Below are positions 6,081-11,067 of a stretch of 11,067 bases of DNA, in pieces. Origin of the DNA: DASUZB01 sp036377075 (GTDB lineage: Bacteria > Actinomycetota > CALGFH01); the NCBI GenBank assembly GCA_036377075.1, contig DASUZB010000222.1:1-11067 (forward strand). The letters are read 5' to 3'. The position numbers were made by a program, and so were the translations under genes. The notes beneath the pieces were generated by a model. It worked only from the letters and a program-made list of their open reading frames with translations. It made no database searches and was not told the DNA's origin. Numbering within the stretch: position 1 is the stretch's first letter; each line of letters opens with the position of its first letter.

Positions 6081-7139
6081 TCAGGCGGCTCCCTGCGCCC
6101 GCAGGGGGATCGGGCCGTGCGAGCGGGTGCGGGACGGCGCGCGCAGGCGGCTCGCGGCCGGGATGGCGGCGAGCAGGAGGCCTCCGGCGGCCCAGGCGGT
6201 GAGCACCCAGGCTTGGGCGGCGGCGCCGGCGCCGTCGAAGAAGGCGACCGCGCGCAGCAGGGTGCCGCCGGCGCCGGGTGGCAGGAGCTGGCCGACGGCG
6301 CCCCAGGGCTGCGGCAGCAGCTCGGGCGCGGCGGTCAGTCCGGAGAGCGGGTTGCCGAGCAGGAAGACGGCGAGCACGGCGAGCGCCACGCCGGCGGGGC
6401 CGAGGGTGGCGCCGAGGCCGGCGGCCGTCGCCGCCATGGCGAGGGTGAGCAGCGCCACCACGGCGGCGTTGGCGAGGTAGTCGCCGGGGAGCGCCCCGAG
6501 CCCGTACTGCACGATCGCGGTCGCCACCAGGCCGGCGAGCACCGCGTAGGTCAGCACGCCCAGCACCCGGGCCAGGCGGCTGCCGACCCCGAGGGCGAGC
6601 AGCAGCCCGGCGGCGAGGCTGGTGAGGACGAGCGGCAGCAGGCCGGACGCGAGCGCGGCGCCGCGCGGGTCGTCGCCGTCGGCGGCGACCACGTCCTGGA
6701 CCGGCACCGGCCGGCCCTGGCCGAGGGTCTGCGACGCCTGGGTGAGCAGCTGCGCCACCGTCGGGCTGGCGGCCGAGGCGACGTGGAGGCCGGTGAGGCC
6801 GAAGCCGCCCGGCGGAGCGCCGGCCCCCGAGGTGTTGGTCCCCGACGGGGCAAGCGGGCCCACCAGGAAGGCGGCGTAGGCGTCGCGGTCACGCAGCCGC
6901 CGGTCGGCGACCGCGGCGTCCGGCACGGTGGTGACCTCGAAGGCGCCGGGCCGGGCACGGTCGAGCTGGCTGGCGAACGCCTGCGCGGCCGGGGCCGGGC
7001 CGGCGACGGCCACGGGGAGGTCCCGCGGCTCGAGCCTGGTGGCGGGCCAGGCGAACACGGTGACCATCAGCGCCTGCAACGCGACGACGCCGATCGCGAC
7101 ACCAAGGACCCGCCAGAGCGGCGATGCGGTGCGCGACAT
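6081..7139 (-). CDS. DUF3533/YhgE-like ABC-2-fold membrane protein, probable efflux protein
   Basis: A 352-residue membrane protein with the layout of DUF3533/YhgE-Pip type proteins: helix 1 at about residues 10-30, a long extracytoplasmic segment (31-160), then five or so helices near 163-188, 190-213, 219-247, 250-265 and 308-330, and a basic tail. Family-like motifs in the outer domain are EPRDLPVAVAGP, GAFEVTTVPDAA, RDRDAYAAFLVGP, ASAASPTVAQLLTQAS and DVVAADGDDPRGAALA. Such proteins belong to the ABC-2 permease fold and are commonly paired with TetR repressors; no ATPase gene is adjacent, so whether it works with a distant ATPase or alone is open. Start ATG 7139, with GGGAGG six to seven bases upstream. 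It is divergent from the tetR gene and its 5' region contains the perfect palindrome at 7155-7170, so repression by that regulator is likely. Confidence 0.85.
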   Translation of the reverse strand: MSRTASPLWRVLGVAIGVVALQALMVTVFAWPATRLEPRDLPVAVAGPAPAAQAFASQLDRARPGAFEVTTVPDAAVADRRLRDRDAYAAFLVGPLAPSGTNTSGAGAPPGGFGLTGLHVASAASPTVAQLLTQASQTLGQGRPVPVQDVVAADGDDPRGAALASGLLPLVLTSLAAGLLLALGVGSRLARVLGVLTYAVLAGLVATAIVQYGLGALPGDYLANAAVVALLTLAMAATAAGLGATLGPAGVALAVLAVFLLGNPLSGLTAAPELLPQPWGAVGQLLPPGAGGTLLRAVAFFDGAGAAAQAWVLTAWAAGGLLLAAIPAASRLRAPSRTRSHGPIPLRAQGAA

Positions 7140-7154
7140 GGGTTCCCTCCCTTG

Positions 7155-7170
7155 GAGAACGATCGTTCTC
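7155..7170. promoter_or_regulatory. Perfect 16-bp palindrome, probable TetR operator
   Basis: GAGAACGATCGTTCTC is its own reverse complement over all 16 bases. It lies between the divergent tetR and DUF3533-like genes, 16 bases before the start codon of the latter, just downstream of where a transcript from the -35 box at 7204-7209 would begin, so a bound repressor would block that transcript. A related imperfect site, GAACGAACATTC (7210-7221), sits in the tetR promoter. Confidence 0.75.
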
Positions 7171-7202
7171 GTTTCCTCCCAGGGTGCCGCCGATCCCTGG
7201 TC

Positions 7203-7232
7203 TTGTCAAGAACGAACATTCGCTTTTATTCT
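7203..7232 (+). promoter_or_regulatory. Candidate tetR promoter with embedded second operator; back-to-back -35 boxes
   Basis: On the plus strand TTGTCA (7203-7208) and TATTCT (7227-7232) are spaced by 18 bases, a reasonable sigma-70-like pair. The same bases read on the minus strand give a perfect TTGACA (7204-7209) facing the DUF3533-like gene, although its -10 is not clear. The spacer contains GAACGAACATTCG, a degenerate copy of the palindrome at 7155-7170, which suggests autoregulation. A start of transcription near 7239 would leave almost no leader before ATG 7242. Confidence 0.5.
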
Positions 7233-7241
7233 GTGGCCACC

Positions 7242-7850
7242 ATGCCAAAGGTCAGCGACGCGCACCGTGCCGCCCGGCGCCGGCAGATCCTCGACGCGGC
7301 GGGCCGCTGCTTCGTCCGCGACGGCTTCCACGCGACCTCGATGCAGGACGTGTTCCGCGAGTCGGGGCTCTCGGCCGGCGCGGTCTACCGCTACTTCCCG
7401 AGCAAGCACGCGATCGTCTCGGCGATCGCCCACGAGGTGCTCGACGAGGTCACCGCGGCGATCGACGAGGTCGCCGGCGCCGACCCGGTGCCGCCGCTGG
7501 AGGAGGCGATGGCGCGGGTGCTGGCGGTGGCCGACCGCCTCACCGGTCCGCGGGGGGCCGGCCGCATCGCCCTGCAGGTGTGGAGCGAGGCGCAGCGCGA
7601 CCCGCTGCTCGCCGACCTGGTCGCGACCGCCTACGGCAGCCTCCGCGCGCGCTTCGCCCAGCTCGTCCGGGCCGCCAGGGACGCGGGCCAGGTGCCGCCG
7701 GGGACCGACCCCGAGCAGCTCGGCGCCGTGCTGTTCGGCGTCCAGCTCGGCTACGTCCTGCAGCGACTGCTGCTCGGCGACCTCGACCCCGCCGCCTACG
7801 GCGCCGGCATCGGCTCCCTGCTGAGCGCCCACGCCGCCGCGCGTTCCTGA
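7242..7850 (+). CDS. TetR/AcrR-family transcriptional regulator
   Basis: Cytoplasmic dimeric DNA-binding repressor of 202 residues, a standard length for the family. The N-terminal TetR_N domain spans about residues 12-58: RRRQILDAAGRCFVRDGFHA, then the helix-turn-helix ATSMQDVFRESGLSAGAVYR (31-50) ending in the hallmark YFPSKHAI. The C-terminal ligand-binding/dimerisation part (60-200) is helical and resembles the C-terminal domain of actinobacterial members paired with transporters (IALQVWSEAQRDPLLADLV). The gene is divergent from the DUF3533-like gene with palindromic operators between, so it most likely represses that gene and itself. Start ATG 7242: no Shine-Dalgarno sequence precedes it, and the candidate -10 ends nine bases upstream, so the mRNA may be leaderless. 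Ligand unknown. Confidence 0.93.
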   Translation: MPKVSDAHRAARRRQILDAAGRCFVRDGFHATSMQDVFRESGLSAGAVYRYFPSKHAIVSAIAHEVLDEVTAAIDEVAGADPVPPLEEAMARVLAVADRLTGPRGAGRIALQVWSEAQRDPLLADLVATAYGSLRARFAQLVRAARDAGQVPPGTDPEQLGAVLFGVQLGYVLQRLLLGDLDPAAYGAGIGSLLSAHAAARS

Positions 7851-7861
7851 CCGCCGGCACG

Positions 7862-7888
7862 GCTCCTCGGCGGCCCGCGGGCCGGAGC
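7862..7888. terminator. Strong hairpin between convergent genes, candidate bidirectional terminator
   Basis: CGGCCCGCGGGCCG (7871-7884) is a perfect 14-bp palindrome, flanked by GCTCC (7862-7866) and GGAGC (7884-7888) that can extend or replace the stem with a four-base bulge. It lies 12 bp after the tetR stop and 62 bp from the stop of the convergent VWA gene. It lacks a T-run, as is frequent in high-GC actinobacteria, so the call rests on position and stem strength. Confidence 0.5.
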
Positions 7889-7949
7889 AGCGCCCACGGA
7901 CGATCACAGCGCTCCTGGGCGCCGGACCGCCTCGGCCGCGCGGGCCGCG

Positions 7950-8900
7950 TTACGGCAGGCGGCGGAAGAGCACCAGGGAGATGCCGGCGCCCGCCAGCAG
8001 CAGGGCCACGGCGCCGCCGAGGAAGGCGGCGGTCACCTCGTGCTCCTCGCGGGCGTAGGTGACGCGGGAGCCGAGGTCGCGGTAGACGGCGGCGAGCTCG
8101 TCGCTGCTCGGGGCGGTGAAGGAGCGCCCGCCGGTCAGGTCCGCGACGCGCTGCAGGGTCGCCGCGTCGGGTGGGACCGGGAGGCGGCTGCCGTCCGACC
8201 GCTCCAGGGCACCGTCCGGGGTCCCCAGCGCGACGGTGAACACCTGCACGTGCTCCCGGCTGGCCTCCTCCGCGGCCACCAGCGGCGAGCTCCCGTTGGT
8301 GTTGATGCCGTCGCCGAGCAGCAGCACCGTGGTCGGCGGCCGCTCGGCCTGGCGGCCGGACGCGGTGCCGCGGCTCAGCTCGAGGGCGAGCCGCAGCCCG
8401 TCGCCCATCGCCGTTCCCGGCCGCACCTGGAACGCGGCCAGCGCCTGGCGCACGGCCGCGCGGTCGCGCGTCGGCCGGGTCTCGACCCGCGCGGTGGCGG
8501 CGAAGCTGACCAGGCCGACCTGGAAGCGGTCGGGGAGCCGGTCGAGCAGCTCGCCGACCGCCTCGCGGGCGGCCTGCACCCGGCTCGGGGCGACGTCGTG
8601 GGCCAGCATCGACGCCGAGGCGTCGATGACCAGCATGACGGTGGCCTCGTCCCGCGGGACGCGGGCGACCGCCTCGGGGCGGGCGAGCGCGACCAGCAGC
8701 ACGGCGGTCGCCAGCAGGTAGCAGGCGACCGGCAGCCAGCTGCGCCAGCCGGGGCGGGCGGTCACCACGTTGGGCAGCAGCGCCGGGTTGGCGAACGCGG
8801 CCGCCTGGCGCCGCCGGCGCCGCTCGCTCCACACCTGCAGGGCCAGCGCCACCGGCGCCAGCAGGGCGAGCCACAGCAGCAGCGGCCACTCGAAGGTCAT
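7950..8900 (-). CDS. VWA-domain membrane protein, BatA/BatB-like (second of tandem pair)
   Basis: A 316-residue protein anchored by two N-terminal helices (about 6-24 and 55-73) and a C-terminal helix (about 292-311), with a von Willebrand factor A domain between (roughly 86-275). The metal-ion-dependent adhesion site looks intact: D93-x-S95-x-S97 in VIDASASM, T163 in GTAMGDG and D197 in LLLGDG. Alanine replaces the usual glycine in DxSGS. Layout matches BatA/BatB (aerotolerance operon) proteins, usually encoded with a MoxR AAA+ ATPase and a DUF58 protein; none is adjacent here. It is a paralogue of the upstream gene, sharing domain order and nearly the same residue positions. Start ATG 8900 has GGGGAGG about six bases upstream; the gap to the upstream stop is 43 bp, so the two are likely one transcript. 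Biochemical role unknown. Confidence 0.9.
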   Translation of the reverse strand: MTFEWPLLLWLALLAPVALALQVWSERRRRRQAAAFANPALLPNVVTARPGWRSWLPVACYLLATAVLLVALARPEAVARVPRDEATVMLVIDASASMLAHDVAPSRVQAAREAVGELLDRLPDRFQVGLVSFAATARVETRPTRDRAAVRQALAAFQVRPGTAMGDGLRLALELSRGTASGRQAERPPTTVLLLGDGINTNGSSPLVAAEEASREHVQVFTVALGTPDGALERSDGSRLPVPPDAATLQRVADLTGGRSFTAPSSDELAAVYRDLGSRVTYAREEHEVTAAFLGGAVALLLAGAGISLVLFRRLP

Positions 8901-8943
8901 CGGCCGCCTCCCCGGCGGCTTGGCGCGCCCGCTGCCGGTCGCG

Positions 8944-9924
8944 TCATGGCAGCCGTGCCACCCAGCGCGAGCGCAGCACCCCGGCGACGGCGAGCAGGGC
9001 CAGGCCGAGGGCGCCGAACGCGACGGTGACCTCGCGCCGCTCGGTGCGGAACCCGATGCGCGAGCCGAGGCCCTCGTAGACGCGGGAGAGGTTCTCGCTG
9101 GTCGCCGCTTGGAAGGAACGGGCGTTGGTGGTCGCGGCGATGCGCGCGAGGGTGACCGGCTCGGGCGCGACCGGCCGGATCTGGCCGCTCGGGCCGCGCA
9201 GGATGCCGCCGGGGGTGCCGAGGGCGATGGTGAACACCGGGACGTCCAGCCGCCTGGCGCGTTCGGCCTGCTGCTGCGGGTCGCTGCCCGAGGTGTTGGC
9301 CCCGTCCGACAGCAGCAGCGTGACCGCCGGCGGGTGCGGCCGCACCTGCGGCTGCTGGCCCGCCCCGGCCTCGCCGGTCTGCTGGTCCAGCCGCTCGATC
9401 GCGTCGAGCGCCACGCCCAGCCCGTCGCCCATGGCGGTCGCGCCGTCCGCGTGCAGGGAGGCGAGCGCCTGCTCCACCGCCACGCGGTCGGTGGTCGGCT
9501 GCACCAGCGTGTCGGCGGCGTCGGAGAAGCTCACCACCCCGACGCGGAAGCCCTTCGGCAGCTTGCCGACGAAGCGGCTGGCCGCGGCGCGCGCCGCCTC
9601 CAGCCGGTTGGGCTCGACGTCGGTGGCGTTCATCGACCCGGACACGTCGAGCACCAGCATCACGGTCGCCTCCTCCCGCGGGACCGGCACCCGCACCGTC
9701 GGCCGCGCGCTGCCCACCAGCAGGGCGGCGACCGCGAGCAGGAAGGCCGCGGCGGGGAGGTGGCGGCGCCAGCGCGGCACCTGCCCGGCGACCTGGGCGA
9801 GCACGTCGAGCGCCGGGTAGCGGACCGCGTAGCGGACGCGGCGGCGCTGCGCCAGCAGCAGCGCGACGACGGTGAGCGGGACGGCCACGAGCGCCAGCAG
9901 TGCGAGGGGGCTGGCGAACTGCAT
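8944..9924 (-). CDS. VWA-domain membrane protein, BatA/BatB-like (first of tandem pair)
   Basis: A 326-residue protein with the same plan as its neighbour: N-terminal helices at about 6-25 and 56-73, VWA domain about 86-285, C-terminal helix about 300-317. The metal site is canonical: D93-x-S95-G-S97 in VLDVSGSM, T163 in ATAMGDG and D207 in LLLSDG. Between the strand holding T163 and that holding D207 there is an extra Gln/Pro-rich loop (about 181-199) absent from the paralogue, which explains the 10-residue length difference. Start: ATG 9924 with AAGGGAG about five bases upstream; the open frame runs on far upstream but without coding character. First gene of the two-gene unit, facing a 355-bp regulatory gap. 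Probably forms a membrane complex with the second VWA protein; partners and substrate unknown. Confidence 0.92.
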   Translation of the reverse strand: MQFASPLALLALVAVPLTVVALLLAQRRRVRYAVRYPALDVLAQVAGQVPRWRRHLPAAAFLLAVAALLVGSARPTVRVPVPREEATVMLVLDVSGSMNATDVEPNRLEAARAAASRFVGKLPKGFRVGVVSFSDAADTLVQPTTDRVAVEQALASLHADGATAMGDGLGVALDAIERLDQQTGEAGAGQQPQVRPHPPAVTLLLSDGANTSGSDPQQQAERARRLDVPVFTIALGTPGGILRGPSGQIRPVAPEPVTLARIAATTNARSFQAATSENLSRVYEGLGSRIGFRTERREVTVAFGALGLALLAVAGVLRSRWVARLP

Positions 9925-10039
9925 CGTGGCTCCCTTGCTGCGCCGGGCGACCACCCGAGCCCGGGTTCCTACGGCGAGGCGTGTGGCACCGCGCTGTGCC
10001 CGTGCGCTGGACGTGCGGCGCCACCTTGGCCGAGCGGCG

Positions 10040-10056
10040 GTAAGCGGGGCGTAAGC
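10040..10056 (-). repeat. Direct repeat GTAAGC, 11-bp period
   Basis: GTAAGC occurs at 10040-10045 and again at 10051-10056, one helical turn apart. On the minus strand this reads GCTTAC(C/G) twice, about 116-132 bp upstream of the VWA start. One-turn-spaced direct repeats are the usual layout for winged-helix (OmpR/PhoP-like) regulator sites; no regulator is identified, and two copies of six bases could be chance. Confidence 0.35.
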
Positions 10057-10142
10057 CATGCGGCAACCGGTCGCGCCGCCGTGACCGTGCCAGGCGACGG
10101 CGCTCCCCCGCAAGGGGCCTGCTACACCGGGCGCCACCTCCC

Positions 10143-10187
10143 ACCCAGCTCCACGGGCAAACGTACCCAGGCGAAGCTGGGTGCGTT
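10143..10187 (+). other. Long hairpin with a competing alternative stem
   Basis: AACGTACCCAG (10160-10170) pairs over 11 positions with CTGGGTGCGTT (10177-10187), with one G-U wobble in RNA, around a six-base loop. The second arm can instead pair with ACCCAGCT at 10143-10150 through AGCTGGGT at 10175-10182 (8 bp). The two folds exclude each other. It lies 93 bp before the SCO7613-type start on the plus strand. Confidence 0.45.
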
Positions 10188-10279
10188 CGCTGCCGAAGAT
10201 GAGCGGGAGGCCGCTGGTGGCGGCCCTGGCTGGCACCCATGATGAGGTCGTCTGGCGAGCTGGCGAGCGGAGGTGCCCG

Positions 10280-11067
10280 GTGGAAGAGCGGAACGCGACC
10301 GCGACGTGGTGCCCTGGCTGCGGACGGCCCGGCGGCGAGGTGTCCCGCTGCCCTTCGTGCGGACTGCCGCAGGCCGGCGCCGACGCCGACCGCCTGCGGG
10401 TGGTGGTGTGGCGCCTCCACCAGCTCGGCGAGCGGCAGCGGGCGCTGCAGGAGGAGACCGCCGCCCTGCGGCGGGAGCGGGACCGGCTGCTGCAGGCGCT
10501 CGGGCACGGCACGGCTGCGGTCGCTCCGGCCGGGACGGCGGCGCGGCGCGAGTCGCGCCCGGAGATGATCCGCGGCGTCCTGCTCGGCCTCGGGTCGGTC
10601 CTGGTGGCGATCGCCGCGCTCATCTTCGCCGTGGTGGCCTGGGTCCGCCTCGGCGACCTCGGCCGCGCCGGCCTGCTGGCCGCCGCGACCTTGGTGGCCG
10701 CGGCGGCCGGCGCCGCGACCCGCCGGCGCCTGCCCGCCACGAGCGAGGCGCTCGCCGGGCTCGCGCTGGCGCTGCTGCTGGTCGACTGGTACGCGCTGCG
10801 CCGCGGCGGGCTCGGGGGCGGCTGGTCGGATACGGCGTGGTGGGCGCTCGGCAGCGGCGCCGGCGCGGCCGTGGCGGCCGTCGCGGCGCGGTGGCTGCGG
10901 CTGCAGCGCGTCACCGCGCCGGCGCTCGCGCAGGTCTCGGCCGCGCTGGCCGTCCTGGTGGTCGCCGAGGCGTCCTGGACGGTCGGGGTCGGGCTGGCGC
11001 TGGCCGCCGCCGCCTCCGCCGCGGTCGGAGGCTGGCTGGGCGGCCGCGCGGGCTGGCGCGGCGCCGC
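10280..11067 (+). CDS. SCO7613-type zinc-ribbon membrane protein (partial, C-terminus off window)
   Basis: The first 262 residues of what is usually a very long multi-pass actinobacterial membrane protein. Residues 11-27 form a zinc ribbon with C11-P-G-C14 and C24-P-S-C27. Residues 37-75 (DRLRVVVWRLHQLGERQRALQ and on) are a heptad-like coiled coil ending in RRERDRLLQAL. After a Pro/Ala linker the first membrane helices begin at ESRPEMIRGVLLGLGSVLVAIAALIF (92 onward), followed by WVRLGDLGRAGLL, TRRRLPATSEALAGLALALLLVDWYALRR and further Ala/Leu-rich helices to the window edge. These motifs are those of proteins annotated as SCO7613 C-terminal-domain membrane proteins; function is unknown. Start: GTG 10280 with GGAGG at 10269-10273, six bases upstream. 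It is divergent from the VWA pair; a functional link is possible but unproven. Confidence 0.85.
   Translation, partial: MEERNATATWCPGCGRPGGEVSRCPSCGLPQAGADADRLRVVVWRLHQLGERQRALQEETAALRRERDRLLQALGHGTAAVAPAGTAARRESRPEMIRGVLLGLGSVLVAIAALIFAVVAWVRLGDLGRAGLLAAATLVAAAAGAATRRRLPATSEALAGLALALLLVDWYALRRGGLGGGWSDTAWWALGSGAGAAVAAVAARWLRLQRVTAPALAQVSAALAVLVVAEASWTVGVGLALAAAASAAVGGWLGGRAGWRGA

Larger units (their letters stand above)
9925..10279. other. Gene-free 355-bp divergent regulatory region
   Basis: No open frame here has a credible start and coding character. The region holds the upstream signals of the VWA pair (minus) and the SCO7613-type gene (plus): ribosome sites at each edge (GGAGG at 10269-10273 for the plus gene), two GTAAGC copies exactly 11 bp apart (10040-10045, 10051-10056), a CCCC-GCAA-GGGG hairpin with GNRA-type loop (10106-10117), competing stems at 10143-10187, and GGCCGC/GCGGCC (10209-10214 with 10220-10225). 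I could not find a clear sigma-70-like promoter on either strand. Confidence 0.55.

Noticed and set aside
6117..7241. Long plus-strand open frame running into tetR
   Set aside because: The upstream part is Gly/Arg/Glu-rich shadow opposite the DUF3533-like gene; recognisable TetR sequence starts only at 7242.
10081..10130. CCCCGCAA segment as part of a cobalamin-type or other known riboswitch
   Set aside because: The CCCC-GCAA-GGGG element is just a small hairpin; the B12 box and other conserved segments of known riboswitches are not present nearby.
9925..10914. Upstream extension of the first VWA gene frame to a 656-codon reading
   Set aside because: The extension is Ser/Arg/Ala-rich, lies opposite the SCO7613-type gene and has no domain signal; ATG 9924 has a proper ribosome site and gives the family-typical N-terminus.

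Overview
The window is GC-rich throughout with strong G/C third-position bias. Several families here are typical of Actinomycetota: a sensor kinase with the actinobacterial-type N-terminal 'Sensor' region, an SCO7613-type zinc-ribbon membrane protein, and a YbaK-type deacylase. A chromosomal segment of a high-GC actinobacterium is the best reading; genus cannot be told from the sequence. No rRNA, tRNA, CRISPR array, insertion sequence or phage gene was seen.

Layout. (1) 1-3418, minus strand: a tight four-gene operon read from right to left, ABC ATPase > ABC-2 permease > sensor histidine kinase > NarL/LuxR-type response regulator (cut by the window edge). Start and stop codons overlap at two junctions (ATGA, GTGA) and only 16 bp separate permease and kinase. 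This looks like an export pump co-encoded with a two-component system. (2) 3419-3615: intergenic region with several alternative hairpins and a small palindrome. (3) 3616-4879, plus strand: an unrecognised three-helix membrane protein, then an aminoacyl-tRNA deacylase (YbaK/EbsC fold). (4) 4896-7139, minus strand: a DUF3533/YhgE-like membrane protein, then a 47-residue antitoxin-tail-like small protein whose Shine-Dalgarno sequence is locked in a perfect inverted repeat, then a SAM-dependent methyltransferase. (5) 7242-7850, plus strand: a TetR-family regulator divergent from the DUF3533-like gene; the 102-bp gap holds a perfect 16-bp palindrome and overlapping back-to-back -35 boxes. (6) 7950-9924, minus strand: two tandem, paralogous von Willebrand factor A (BatA/BatB-like) membrane proteins. 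(7) 9925-10279: 355 bp without a gene, with several hairpins and an 11-bp-spaced direct repeat. (8) 10280-end, plus strand: the start of an SCO7613-type membrane protein with zinc ribbon and coiled coil.

How they may work together: the ABC pair and two-component system form one likely signalling/export unit; TetR plus the DUF3533-like protein form a classic locally repressed efflux pair; the two VWA proteins are likely membrane-anchored partners of a complex whose usual MoxR ATPase and DUF58 genes are absent here. I see no convincing wholly new multi-gene system. The most distinctive items are the SD-sequestering leader of the small antitoxin-like gene, the doubled operator architecture at tetR, and the structured gap at 9925-10279.
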